Origin: Tenodera sinensis
Lineage: Eukaryota > Arthropoda > Insecta > Mantodea > Mantidae
Length of the DNA: 64,000 bases
Direction: 5' to 3'
Assembly (NCBI GenBank): GCA_030765045.1
Contig: CM060962.1
Coordinates: 259,300,647 to 259,364,646 of the forward strand
Shown here in pieces: positions 45,510 to 57,800 of the stretch. The position numbers and the translations under genes are program-made. The notes beneath the pieces were generated by a model. It saw only the letters and a list, made by a program, of their open reading frames with translations, did no database searches and was not told the DNA's origin. Numbering within the stretch: the stretch's first letter is position 1; the number at the start of each line of letters is the position of its first letter.

Positions 45510-46107
45510 TAAGACTTGGTCTATCTCTTACGGTTTACCAGTTATGCAAAAGTCATCCAGAGTAACTAGGACTTCATTGGCTATAGCCAGAAAATTCAAG
45601 ACATTCATTTCATTTGACATAAAAACATCTCAAACATATGGCGTTTTAATCAAAACCATTTTCAAGAAAATCAAAATTTTCTAAACATTTTCCATGTAAA
45701 GGGTGGAGAAATTTTCTTCAAAACTTTGGTGTCGCAGCCTTAAAGGGCACTAAAGTTAAATATCATCTTTGCTTTTTAACCGACTTTTTGTTTTTGAGTT
45801 ATGCTGTCCACATAATGACAGACACACAGACACACATACACGGACCAGTTTCTAAAGAAAAATGCCTTATTGGGTTCAGGGGGCCACAAAACATATATTT
45901 CCGGTGAAATTTCGACATCGAGTTTTTGGGTGGAACACCTCTACTTTACCAGACGTAATAGAGAAAGTAATAAGAACATCCACCCCAAACAAGTACTTGT
46001 ATTTCAAGGCAAGTGTACTGCCACTGGCTTTAAACATCTGACTGACGATTCGTTTCCCCTATCCCCTTGTACCTTCAATGAAAATTGTTATGAAACTATT
46101 TCGGGAT

Positions 46108-46434
46108 CCTAATGACCTAGCTGTCGACGGGCCCTTAAGCCCCACTCACTCACTCACTCACTCACTCACTCACTCACTCACTCACTCACTCACTCACTCA
46201 CTCACTCACTCACTCACTCACTCACTCACTCACTCACTCACTCACTCACTCACTCACTCACTCACTCACTCACTCACTCACTCACTCACTCACTCACTCA
46301 CTCACTCACTCACTCACTCACTCACTCACTCACTCACTCACTCACTCACTCACTCACTCACTCACTCACTCACTCACTCACTCACTCACTCACTCACTCA
46401 CTCACTCACTCACTCTCTCTCTCTCTCTCTCACT
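46108..46434 (+). repeat. S1 SINE end block with expanded (CACT)n tail
   Basis: The block CCTAATGACCTAGCTGTCGA then GGGCCCTTAAG matches the S1 copy at 28013. It is followed by about 270 bp of pure CACT units and a short CT run. The SINE head is absent, so this is a 5'-truncated copy whose tail has expanded. Confidence 0.9.
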
Positions 46435-47453
46435 GAAACTATTTCTGCGAAGGTTTGTCTCGATTCACATGAAATAGACACAAAATAAGCTATGTTAATT
46501 TTTTTCACGTTGAGCCTATATAAAAGTGAATCACAGTCTTGTAAATATAGCGCTTCAAACATAGCGCATCAAACATTTTGTTCGTGGAAAGAACAAAGTA
46601 CTTTTTGTATAAGTTATAGGTTACTGTCCCGCAACGTGCTTATTGTAACAAAGAAAGCGTTTAGACATATCTTTTTCGATATTCGTTTAAAGCGGCTAGA
46701 ACGGCTTTCTTTGGGATGATTATGCAGTAAATAGGATATAGTTATGGCCGTGTGACTATAATACATCGTGCTTCTGCTTTTATTCCACACATGGGGTTCA
46801 ACACTGAAATAAAATTTTACGTCTATGTCAGCTTTTGCAGCTTCCATAACTTAGTTGCATACCTCCACAGAGTGTGATAAAAACGGAGGTCATTACCATG
46901 TAGTTAGGACATAGATTTGGTATTAGCGTGATTTACGACATTTTGGCTTCTCTTCTGCAGATGCCCTCCTAACCTCCTGCAACCTGTTACCCTTGGGCGC
47001 TTTGAAGAAAACTTTCTTTTCAATTTGTCACTCGCAGTGGATTTGGTACGTGAACAGACCGTCTTAGATATTATACCCAGCGGCTTGATGAAAATTCACA
47101 GCATCCGCAAACCAATTTAGTGGAAGGTCGAAACTCTCAGGATTAGGCGCTGGAACTGTTACAGAGGGCATCCCAAACGTTTATTCGCAGAGTTTTTAAT
47201 TGCTGTATGCTCGTATGTACACTTGTGTGCAAAAAACGGTGCACATGGAAATGAGGCGATTTTCATTGGCAATGGAATGTTTATCACTAGCTTCTAGACC
47301 AAAGTATCTTGTCCGTCTCTCCCTTTACAGAATCCATTGGCTAATGATATCATTGATTAGCCCACCTCTAGCTATGTATACCATACAGAGTTAGAGTCAA
47401 TAAGATAGGCTGTACCATATTTTAAGGTCTCGGCAGATTTCTCCTTTCGGGAG
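46435..47453. other. No recognisable feature
   Basis: Intergenic sequence. Nothing recognised. Confidence 0.45.
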
Positions 47454-48081
<628 letters not shown>

Positions 48082-48091
48082 TTTTTATTTT

Positions 48092-48807
48092 TGACAAAAT
48101 GAAGTCCAGTTATTCTTCTATCACTGTTTTCCTTCTAAACTTTTGCACAGAAACACAGTACTCTTCTACGTACGTTAACTCCGTCTACAGTCTTTCGCGG
48201 TATTATCAAAATTGTTTTCTTCTAATTACCTTGACTCAGTCCTTTCACTATCTCTCAGTTTTTCTGTCTCTCATGCACTAACCCCGGCGAAACAATCACT
48301 CCACACTCACTAAAACTTCTGCACTTCAACGCGGCGTACCTTTCACAGCTGTGTGGCACTCACTGTCACACTGACTGACTTAAAAGCTGCCTATAACTCT
48401 CACTCGTCCTTCTGCTGTTGCCCCTCCATCCTTATATAGCGGGGATAACGTCACACGGACCTCTCGCGAACTTCCTCAAACAAGCCGGCCGCCGGGCGCT
48501 TCTTGAATCATCTGGAGAAAGCCCCTTTTAGTGTTGCCACTCTGATTGTTGCCACGTGTTTGCTCGCGTGAGTGGTGTGGGCAAACTTGACCGTGAGCGC
48601 CTTACGGTGATCACATGCCCGGATCGTTCTCCAAGTTTCTGGAGAAAACCTCTTTTGTGTAACCGCTTCCATTGTTAATCACATACACATAAACAGTTGC
48701 ACGAGGCAGCCTGGCCTGAACACCTTTGCCTACTCACTGGCCCGGCATGTACCTTAAAGTAGCACAGCCCCGACAGTCCTTTGTTTTGTGCTACGCCCGA
48801 CGTCACA
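48092..48807 (-). repeat. Solo LTR, family LX (copy E)
   Basis: In minus orientation it begins TGTGACGTCGGGCG and ends CATTTTGTCA, 716 bp. It has a TATA-like CGCTATATAAGG (reverse of about 48434-48445), the CACTCACGCGAGCAAACACG block and GTGCAAAAG near the end. Its left edge meets the microsatellite, so any target duplication is lost. Confidence 0.8.
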
Positions 48808-49420
48808 GTATATATGTGGTTAAGCATCGTTTGGTTCATTAGTTATTATGATTAAATGAGATACATGCTGTATCTCATAGACAAATTTTCTCCATAATTA
48901 TGACCTCCTCAATTATATTAGTCGTCGTTTGTACAGACTCCTGTCCCATATTTGCATACTTCTTTTCTCTTCCAGATAGCACAGTCCCATTTTCTAGTTC
49001 TTCATTGGATTCTAAAGTTTGCCTCTAACTGAGGTTTATTTACTATCTGAGATTGTACGAGTAGTGATAGTTCTAAGAGCCCAGATTCACGTAAATGCGT
49101 TCCATTAGACAAATGTGCAATCAAAGAGAGTGTTTGCTTAGTTCTTTTGTCAGTAAAGGAAGGTAAGTTCTACGGAGTTCTTCTTGTACTTAGCAAGTAA
49201 TTGTAAATATAAATGCAGTGAAGCAGCAACTGCGATATAGGACTAAACACAAGAGAGTCTGTTTTATCTGGTAAAAAGGTTGTGAAATGTTTACCTCCGT
49301 TAAGTGTTCTCAAATTCAACTGCACAACTTCTTAAACAAAAGTGGTACTTGAATACGAAAGGAGGTTACACAACACATGCATTGGAAGAATATTCTGTAC
49401 CTATGGTTGTGTGTAGATGG

Positions 49421-49471
<51 letters not shown>

Positions 49472-49844
49472 TTAGTTCGAAAACAAAAAGAATATAAATC
49501 ACATTTAACTGCAGATGTTTCCAATATGGAGCACGATTTTCACGACACTTCCTTCGGTATTTTTACTTTCGTACAAATTACCCATTGATTTTTAATAAAA
49601 TATCCTTCTTTAATACACGTATATTGGAGTTTTCTTCATTGTGATTGAATTTTGTATAACACCTAAACCATAAGATATAGACAAAACTTCTGTGGCAAGA
49701 ATATAAAGCTTTATGAAATGTAGAAGGATATTTTAAATTAAGGTCAGTTATGCAGTTAAGTAACAGCTACCAAGCATTTTGGATAAGCAGTCTTCATAAT
49801 CATTACAAGGCATGAATAGGAATATGAGAGATACGGAGGGTGTT
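48808..49844. other. Intergenic; GA microsatellite
   Basis: A (GA)n array lies at about 49420-49466. Otherwise nothing recognised. Confidence 0.45.
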
Positions 49845-50170
49845 CGACACTGAAGCCAGGCTTAATGTGCCTATGCCCTCAGGGGCACCTATGAGGTGAG
49901 AGGAGATACCGGGCCGCATGGATATTGACAGAGGTCTCTAAGGTTTCCTAGGTTTGACGACACTTCAAAGTCTTTAGGTCTTCCGGAGCCATCTCAGAGG
50001 GATATCGGCGCGGGTTCCAACGCCCTCAGATGTCACCCCCTTTTGCACCCGGATCCCACGGACGAGTGACGGAAAATCCTGTGCACATATCATCGCTGTC
50101 AAGCTGCACTTACCGCCTTTGCTGACACGCCATCCTGAAGGAACTAACAGGATGAAGGATGAATGAAATG
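49845..50170 (+). repeat. Unclassified repeat with ATGA-type tail
   Basis: A GC-richer block of about 300 bp ends in GATGAATGAAATGATGAATG, a simple tail like those of SINEs. It lacks clear A and B boxes, so the class is unknown. Confidence 0.4.
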
Positions 50171-50215
50171 ATGAATGAAACGAAATGGAAAGACAGGAAA
50201 TTCAGTAATGTACGT

Positions 50216-50342
50216 AATTATCCTTCCCAGCATTTGCCTGACAACCCAGGAAGCCCCCGAAAAACCCATGGGTCAGGAAGGTCGTCTACGGGAATCGAAT
50301 GCGAGCCTCACACGTTACCGCGGAGCCACCTCACTCGGCTTG
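50216..50342 (-). repeat. tRNA-derived SINE (family S4)
   Basis: The plus strand has CCCAGCATTTGCCTGACAAC, then GGGAATCGAAT and CGTTACCGCGGAGCCACCTC. These reverse to an S4 tRNA-like head and body. The B box is shortened compared with the copy at 5400. Confidence 0.65.
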
Positions 50343-50345
50343 GGA

Positions 50346-51359
50346 CTTTTTTTGCTGCCAGCCCATATACCTAACCTTCCTACATTGCTTCTGACGTGTT
50401 TTTTACTAAGAGATTGTGGCTGAAGAAAATGCATTATTTGTATTGATGGTTTTGGGGAGGGGGGAGGGGGCGACTGAAACTGGTGATGCTGAAGTCGATG
50501 TTTATCACAGTTCAGAAACCAATTGTTAATTTGATGTTCTCTTAAAGTGGGAACTCATTATTTATGTCCATCAAGAAACGTCCATATATTATATTCGCAA
50601 ATATCCCTTAAAAGTTATTAAAACTCATTTTCAATACAGAAAGTTTTAGCATCAGAAACAGATACTCTGGCGGCGAAGGTCTATAGCGAGGCTTATGCTA
50701 TGCTAAGATAAGAATTACTTGAAAAAAAGCATTGGTATAACAGTAGTGTAAGGCTTAAAGAATTGGCTAAAAATAAAATATCGAGAAATATTTTGTAACT
50801 CGCATTTCATTGCAAAAGGAACTCTCTTTAAAATATTACTCATATAATTTATCTAAAATATATTTTTATAGCACTAGCCATTTTTCTTCCACACAAAAAT
50901 TTGTTAAAGAGATTTCACTGAATAAAGAAAAAGAGGGAGAGGGAGAGAGAGTGAGTGTGAACAACGTAATTTGAGAAAGATAAGTCAGTTAAACATCACA
51001 CTTGGTATTTAAGCTTTAGCATCCTCCAAGGATGCGACACAAAGATTGCCAAGAAAATCCTGTTGATATGAAATATTTTTTTAAAAAAAGTTTTGATCAA
51101 AAAGGGTTCTAACCCTTTGATTAAAATTTGATTTCTTTGAGATATTTTCATGGCAAATGTGATCTCGTCTTGAATTTCATGCAAATAGTTTTTGTAAAAG
51201 ATAGACAAAATCTTATTACACAAAACTATAGATATCGTTAAGGCACAAGCTGTGTGTCATACATCTATTTAGAGTTAGCCATTTCTCAGTGTCAAAGTAC
51301 GTATACTTCTCTAAAATATGAGGTCGTTATTCCTTTTTTCTCCTCTTGGCTATGTGAAG
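50346..51359. other. No recognisable feature
   Basis: AT-rich intergenic DNA with a short GA-rich stretch near 50930. Nothing else recognised. Confidence 0.45.
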
Positions 51360-51360
51360 G

Positions 51361-51675
51361 GCGGCGCCGTGGCCGAGTGGTTGGTCTAACCACTCGGCCA
51401 CGTCTATCATCAAGATGGCCCGGATTCGATCCCAGGAACCTGCATGTGGTATTCGTGGTTGACGAAGCGGCGCCTGCGCGGGTTTTCTCAGGGTTCTCCA
51501 GTTTCCCCAGCCACACGATTTCGCCTGCATTTCATAACATCCTCTTCCTATCATACCTGGTGCTTGGCTGATCACCACTCTGTCTGGTCCATAGTTTCCC
51601 CTGCTCCCCAAAAGGCATCTGACCCTTGGCATATGCTTGTAAGTCTTGGGGGCTGTAAGTCCTCCGCACGCGGAG
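51361..51675 (+). repeat. tRNA-derived SINE (family S1) with hairpin in head
   Basis: The B box (GGATTCGATCCC), the body (CATGTGGTATTCGTGG) and the terminal segment (GCTTGTAAGTC, then GTAAGTCCTCC) match the S1 copies at 27788 and 29405. The A-box region is unusual. GTGGCCGAGTGGTT (51369-51382) is followed after a 5-nt loop by its exact inverse, AACCACTCGGCCAC (51388-51401), forming a perfect 14-bp hairpin. Confidence 0.85.
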
Positions 51676-52891
51676 GATAACGATATTTCAAAGCAATGAC
51701 ATTCCAACCAGCTCTCAGAATATTTCACTCTCATTTAGACCTACGATGTCCCCCTATTTCTATGGTGTTTAGAAAGAAATATTATATAGTAAAAGCATTT
51801 CTGGAAATATTTATCTGGATTAACGAGAAGTAAATAGACTTTTCTAAAAAGAATTGTTAGAGAATGTCATATGAATGTAACTGCAGTTTTTTTTCAAATA
51901 AGCGCTTTAATAGCTTAAGTTTTCCGAATTTGAACTGTGCAACTTGTTATCCCTTTTTCTTAGCTTTTTGAAACATTAATACGTAGTTGGTTTGAATGTC
52001 CCAGTATATTTTAAGTGGTCCTTCTTTTCTTTCTAATAATCTCATGTAAAGAGCATGTAAGGAGACATGGCTCCCTTCTTGCAGTATCTGTAGCCGGTTA
52101 AATCCTGGTTATAGGACCACCATTACATTTCAGTGGGAAAAGCTGGCACAAGATGGTGTTGCAATCAAATCTCTTCAGTGGTGGCGCTAGCGACACTTGG
52201 TCACGCTGTAGTCTCGCGGGTGCTCTCTCCCAGCGGTGCTCCGAACTGGGCCTGGTGGACGAAGAGTTTCCGACTGGGCAGGAACGCCGAAACAACTCGT
52301 AATTCTGCATTGAGAAACGATGGGTTCTCTCTTTCGACCGTTTCAAAATTAAATTTAACCTATGGACGTTCAAAATCCACCATCTGTCGTACTGAAAGCA
52401 ACATAATTTACCCTGATGAGGGCAAATATGTGTTAAAATCTTAAAGTAAAGTAAACTCTTAAAGTGAAAAGTCAGTAAACCAGCAAAGAAAAATGGAAAG
52501 AAAGTCTTGAACGAACTTATGATCGAGAGCAGTTTAGAAAGCGCAATGTTAATTGTTAAATTTTTGTAATGTTAAGTTTTAAAATATATGTATACAGGAT
52601 GGAAGTGAAATGATCCGCCAGACTTTAACAGCGAATTTCTCATGTTGTAAATAACAAGAAAGTCTAATACCAAAATGTTGAAAAGTTTGTAGTTTTCTAT
52701 AAAAAAAATATTTTTATCAAAGAAATGTATCATGACCTGGCTGAATTACTATTGATCGAAGGTTCTTGATTTATGTCTATAAGTATTCATAGAAAATTGA
52801 ATAAACTACAACTTTTTCCTTTGGCGTATTTAAATAGATTCAACGGTTTTTGTGTAAATTAAATTTTAAAAACCCACAATTTATTGCAACA
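51676..52891. other. No recognisable feature
   Basis: Intergenic sequence. 52600-52860 has the look of a decayed repeat but has no match elsewhere in the window. Confidence 0.4.
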
Positions 52892-53020
52892 AAAAGGCAC
52901 TTGCCTACTGTACCCGGGGTTCCAAATTCGATTCCCGGCTGAGAGGGTGGGAAGTTTTGTTCAGCTAGGATTATTTCCTATTATACCTTGAGTAGTCTGG
53001 AAGTATGAATGGGAGTGTGA

Positions 53021-53091
<71 letters not shown>
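52892..53091 (+). repeat. tRNA-derived SINE (family S5) with GT tail
   Basis: It has a tRNA-like head with the B box AAATTCGATTCCC (52924-52936), then a short body. The tail GAGTGTGAAAGTG runs into a (GT)n array of about 70 bp (53023-53091). It matches the reversed copy at 23535-23680. Confidence 0.65.
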
Positions 53092-53092
<1 letters not shown>

Positions 53093-53814
53093 CCATATAA
53101 TAGGGAGCGGACCTTCATACAGGAAACGAAAAGTTGCGGAGTTTGGACTATAAGAAGCGGGAGGGGTAGGTCTGTCATATGATCAAAGCCCAGAGGAGGC
53201 GTGATACAGTCGACGCACAAACGCTGTTGCATAACTTGCATTCAATGCTGCCACCATTTACAGTAAAATATTCACTCACAAATGGTTGTACAAGTTCAGC
53301 AATGCGTGAATATTTCGATTTTTGTGCTAGAGGCATTTGACTCTGTGAACACATTCGAGACACACTATCCACTTGTGTTTTGCGCTGTCATTGTACGCGC
53401 GCAATGACGTCACGTTCTGCCCATGTGGCAGGTAACTCGCAATTGCCTCATTTCGCGATAGCTGTATATAGATTTGAACCCCAGTAATAAATTTAAAAAA
53501 CACAAAATAATAGAAACCCACAGTTTAAAACCCCCGTTAAAAACGAGTAACACCATTGCTGTTGAGCAGTTGCTCCAAGAGATTAAAAGACGCCGATAGG
53601 ACCTTAGATGTTAAAGGTGCATACACTAGTCGGGTCGCTAGCGTCACCAGATATTACATCCTAATGCCAGTGGCAAACACACGACTTCCCTATTCCCGCA
53701 GAGAGGTCTCTCAGAAAGCCGTACACGGCAGATTGTTCATGAAAGCAAACTCCACCACCATATGTGTTACCAACCGTCCACTTGCCCAATTCTTCGACTC
53801 GGAAATCTAAGGAA
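53092..53814. other. No recognisable feature
   Basis: Intergenic sequence of mixed composition. Nothing recognised. Confidence 0.4.
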
Positions 53815-53965
53815 ACGAAATGATCGGAGATGGGCGACAGGGACATTTATGGCATTATAGAATGCTCCAGCATTTACAAGGGAAAACCGCGAGAGATTTC
53901 AAGTAATAGTACCCAGAACCTCTTGAATGTGAGCCTCGCACATATCCTACTCGTTCGGTGTTTGA
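53815..53965 (-). repeat. Degenerate S4 SINE
   Basis: CTCCAGCATTTACAAGGGAAAACCG and the following GAATGTGAGCCTCGCACAT are decayed versions of the S4 body and head on the minus strand. The B box has been lost. Confidence 0.4.
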
Positions 53966-55075
53966 ATACATATAATCATTAGGACACAAAAGCTTTTTGC
54001 ATGAGTTTTCCTATCTGGTTTGTAAAAAGAAGACAATTTAAAAGACTGCCATTGATTTTTAAAACGCCAGATTTTCACCAAGAGCTGCGGTTTTCTTTAA
54101 ATATTGCACAGGTGTCCCAAAATTAGACCGACAAACTTGGGCAGCTGATAAAGAACATTATTTTAAACACTTTTAGTTAAGGAAAGCCGTTGCTGCGGTG
54201 CTTCATTTAAGCGCTAGACGATTTAATATCATAGATTGCTGCCTCCCACCCAGTTTAAGCATTTACTGCAAAATCAGCAATGCAAATTAGTATTGCATTT
54301 ATCTTATACCTTGTTCCACTCTTAGATGACAGTATGGAGTTAAATGGGATATATCTGTCTCTATCTAGCGCATACAAGTTGCCATTAGCCTCGTCCTTTT
54401 CTACCCTCGCAATGTTGCCGGGTTCCTAATAGGATGGTATAAATATTCAGTTGTTATAAATTTCTGGTTTGAACACATTATCCTGCGCAGAATTTTTTTC
54501 TCTATCATGTTATATCCTTTTTAGAGTCATTATACATTTCTATAGGCCCATATTTCTTCAAAAAACGTTTTTTTCAATAGAAGTCCGATATATGCTGTTT
54601 CTATACTCATCACGCACTAACTAAAAAACTAACTGCTAGAATGCGTCTATATTTTGTTCTTAGGTAGAGTAAACTATAGTGCTACTACCTGCCCACTTTG
54701 GATTCTCTATGTTTACTCAGTTAAGTGTTATAATTTTTTAAATTAAATGTTTTCGGAAAATTTTATACCTGTGCACTGCAAAAGTTACGCAGTGTGAAAC
54801 TTTTTTGTTATTGAGTTTACATCAGGGAACCAGCGAGAACAAATGTTGACTAGGGTTGGAGAAAGTTTTTAAAATAAACCAAAAGGCTGTAACTTCTTTC
54901 TTTCATCGAGTAGGGCAAACAAAAGGTATTCATCTATTCAGCGTATTCTCGCGCCGGGCCTGACACAGAAGATAGTATAAGGAGCATCACTAGCATTAGT
55001 TCGAAAGAAATCGTGTGTGTAACTGTGTGGAATCTGTGAGCTGTTATTGCGTTATTTGTTTAATAGTTTCGTAAA
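53966..55075. other. No recognisable feature
   Basis: Intergenic DNA. The string CAAAATTAGACCGACAA at about 54117 recurs at about 55922 in the same orientation, on either side of the transposase pseudogene, but no longer match was found around it. Confidence 0.4.
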
Positions 55076-55760
55076 TGTTTGTAGCTATGGAAGGGGAGGC
55101 TAGGAAGAGACGATATATTGGTAAATTAAGAAGTAAGGAACGCCAAATAATTATAAAGGTGTTAGATTATTTTTCAAGTAAAATGCATGTAAGGCAGTAA
55201 AAGAAACATCTAAGGCTATCGGGTGTTCAGAAGCAGTAGTGTATAGGATTAAAAAGGAAGTAATGAAAGGACCTCTAAGAACGCCATCGAAAAAGAAAGC
55301 AAAAAGGGCGGGGAAAAAAAGAAGTATATAGTGAATAGTGCAATGTGGAGTGCGGCGAATTGTTCATTCTTTACAGTTTGCAAATATTCCACCCACGCTG
55401 AATATAATTTTGTCACAGGTCAACAGTGATGAAACCCTACCAAATTTCTCAAGGACCACTCTTAGTCGGTTTTTACATGATTTGGGGTCCGAATATGAAA
55501 GAAGGGTAACAAGTGCATATTAATAGAAACAGACGATATCGATATCATCAGATGGCGACATAAATATCTAAAAGACGTAAAAGGGTTTAGGGACCAGGGG
55601 AAATCAATTGTTTATACAGACGAGTAATTTGTAAATTTAGGTCATACAGTGACAAAGGCGTGCAGGGATACCAAAGTTAAAAGTGTCCATCAAGCAGCAA
55701 TTGAAGGACCAAGTACAGGACTCCGCCACCTCGGGATCGCGCGCGGAGAGAGATTCGCAC
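55076..55760 (+). pseudogene. Mariner-like transposase pseudogene
   Basis: Shifting frames give, in order, MEGEARKRRYIGKLRSKERQ, a helix-turn-helix-like AVKETSKAIGCSEAVVYRIK, a basic KKKAKRAGKKR, then PNFSRTTLSRFLHDLG (within 55338-55523). After a stop come IIRWRHKYLKDVKGFR, IVYTDE (the first catalytic Asp) and FVNLGHTVTKAW. The order of DNA-binding domain, linker and start of a DDE catalytic core matches Tc1/mariner-superfamily transposases. The second Asp and third acidic residue are absent because similarity stops near 55760. Stops, including one right after TDE, show that it is inactive. The 21637 and 31012 repeats hold the C-terminus of a related transposase. Confidence 0.75.
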
Positions 55761-55944
55761 CTAGTACATGTTGCAACACTGCTCTCCATTTAACGTGTAC
55801 TGTCTTCTAAGGGTGGAACGCGCTTTAGTAAGGCACACAATCTTACTCAAAGAAACAAACACAGAACACATAAACAAAACACAAGCATATAATTATTACA
55901 GTTAATCACAGCTTTACTGTTCAAAATTAGACCGACAATCTTCC

Positions 55945-56300
55945 TGCTGGGCAAATAAATTTTGCGGGTGCAAATGATATTTATAGCACTGACTTTAGAG
56001 CGTGATTACACAGCATGTTTAACCATACCAGACCACAAGGCGTGGCAAGCCTATAATTGGATGTTGTATCGAGCCACCTGCGATTAAATTTTGCGTCAGC
56101 CTTCAAATCTTTTTTTCTTTTTTTTTTTCTGTATTCAACGGATAGCGATGCAACGATCTCAACTATTCGTCACTTGAGACTTTCGCGATCTGTTCATATG
56201 AAACTAAGTTTTATTGCTACTAACCTGGCAAAATATATAATTCCAAGGTCTGACCGTTGGAATGATATTAATCTAGGCCCTTTTATAAATAAAATCTGAA
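55945..56300 (+). repeat. Repeat family RB, copy 1
   Basis: The segment AAATAAATTTTGCGGGTGCA, the following GATATTTATAGCACTGACTT and a later TTTTGCGTCAGCC recur in order at 60112-60360 with substitutions. There is no coding content and the class is unknown. Confidence 0.5.
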
Positions 56301-56720
56301 TTTAAATACTACATGGAAAAGATCTAACCAGAAAATATTAAATTCTATAAAAAATAACCTAAAATATATTCATTCCCATTAATGTAGTTCGACTTACTCA
56401 GCACTGGCAACAATTTTGCTTGCAATTGTGACGTCGCACAGCAAGATATTTGCCTGACATTAACTTATATGAAAGATTGTCACTGGCAACAGCTCGCGCA
56501 AGCATCTTCTTTCAGCCCTCGTACTAGCTAAGCTGCTGATTCCAGGTGACAGATAGGGACCTCGCTTACCGAAGTTCGTACCCCGGAGAATTACTCTAAT
56601 CATCACTGCAGCGCGGAAGGATAAAACGACGTAAAACTGCGCTAAAATTATCACAAGTATCCACAAGGGCCCACAGCTTGTCCACACGTAATACTTTTTC
56701 TTCGAAGAAAGCATTCGCGC
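56301..56720. other. No recognisable feature
   Basis: Intergenic sequence between two repeats. Nothing recognised. Confidence 0.4.
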
Positions 56721-56724
56721 CGTC

Positions 56725-56960
56725 TGTCCGACACCGCTGCACCCTTGAAACCTGAAGAAATCCTGAAAGATGAGAAAGAAATAGAATGAAAAGGAAACAA
56801 GGAAAAGGGAATCGTAGTAGATGAGAAAGCACCCCAGCATTTGCCTACCTACCAGGAGAAACCGCAAAAAACGAAGGTGAGAATGGGCGGTCAACGGCAA
56901 TCCAATCCGGGACCTCCCGAGTGTCAGCTTGACATATTACTCCGGAGTATACTGCTCGCA
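56725..56960 (-). repeat. tRNA-derived SINE (family S4)
   Basis: The body, CTGTCCGACACCGCTGC then AGAAATAGAATGAAAAGGAAA-like sequence, and CCCAGCATTTGCCTACC match the copy at 10395-10640. The head at the right end is decayed. Minus orientation. Confidence 0.6.
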
Positions 56961-57486
56961 AAAGTTAAAGACATGTGAACGCTGGCCAATGCTCAAGCAG
57001 AGCGCCGTTACCAAGCGTAGTGCGTGTACCGCAGAGGTTGTGTACATAAGAGCGCGTGAGATGCGTGTACCACATTCGGCAGCGCTGGTAGGAGGGGCAA
57101 ACTTAGGATTTGCTAGAGTCTACATTACGGCCCACCTCCATATGCCTTTAACTTTTGCGGAGATTATAACTTCGTGGTTACAATGAAGTTAAAATCACAT
57201 ATTTGAATATCTTTACATTTATTGCCAGTTACTATTAACACTTATGTATGTGAAGGTGGCCTTTGGATAGGCATGCCATGTTTCGTAGGCGCCTTATGAA
57301 ATCCTCCTTTGTTGAGGTTGTTGTATGTTTAGAGACAAGTAAGTTTGCTATTCTGGTAAAATTAACAACAGAGTGATCAGAATTACAGAAATTGCACATC
57401 CGATTACATTAAATAAACTGGAGTTATTTCAATACATCCAGTTTATTATTGAAATAGATGCTGCCTAGCAGTAACTAGGGTAGAAA
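56961..57486. other. No recognisable feature
   Basis: Intergenic DNA. Nothing recognised. Confidence 0.4.
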
Positions 57487-57800
57487 CCGAGCGGGATGGC
57501 TCAGACGGTAACGTCTGTGCTCCGCATTCGGGAGGTCACGCGTTGGATTCTCGCGGTCAACCTTCCTGACCTTGGGTTCTTCCGGGGGTTTTCCTGGGTT
57601 GCTCAGGCGAGAGCTGGGAAGGATATTTACCTTACATCCTCCGTTTCACTTCCTTACATTTCATTTCTTTCTCTGTATCCGGTATTTCTAGGTTGTGAGT
57701 CAGCGGGGTCACCTGTGGGCTGCGCTACGGTGGTGCTTGCGCTCTGGAAATATTGTGCTCGGCTGAGGGGAGGGGATGTGGTTGGTCGGCCATTCTTCCA
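57487..57800 (+). repeat. tRNA-derived SINE (family S2)
   Basis: The head is GAGCGGGATGGCTCAGACGG with CATTCGGGAGGTCACGCG and a damaged B box (GTTGGATTCTC). The body has CCTTCCTGACC, GGTTTTCCTGGGTT and GAGCTGGGAAGGAT. The arrangement matches the copy at 3520. Confidence 0.7.

Larger units (their letters stand above)
44336..45965. repeat. Repeat family RA, copy split by an insertion
   Basis: RA sequence runs from 44336 to 44704 and resumes at 45496-45965, colinear with 36676-37582. The interruption falls in the shared ACATTTTTATATAG region. RA here keeps its CAGACACACAGACACAC stretch and its ATATTTCCGGTGAAAT end. Confidence 0.8.

Noticed and set aside
46078..46488. 136-codon Thr-His-Ser-Leu repeat frame
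   Set aside because: It is the CACT tail of a SINE, which reads open because the unit has no stop.
54117..55940. Terminal repeats of the mariner-like element
   Set aside because: The shared string CAAAATTAGACCGACAA is in direct, not inverted, orientation and does not extend, so it does not define transposon ends.
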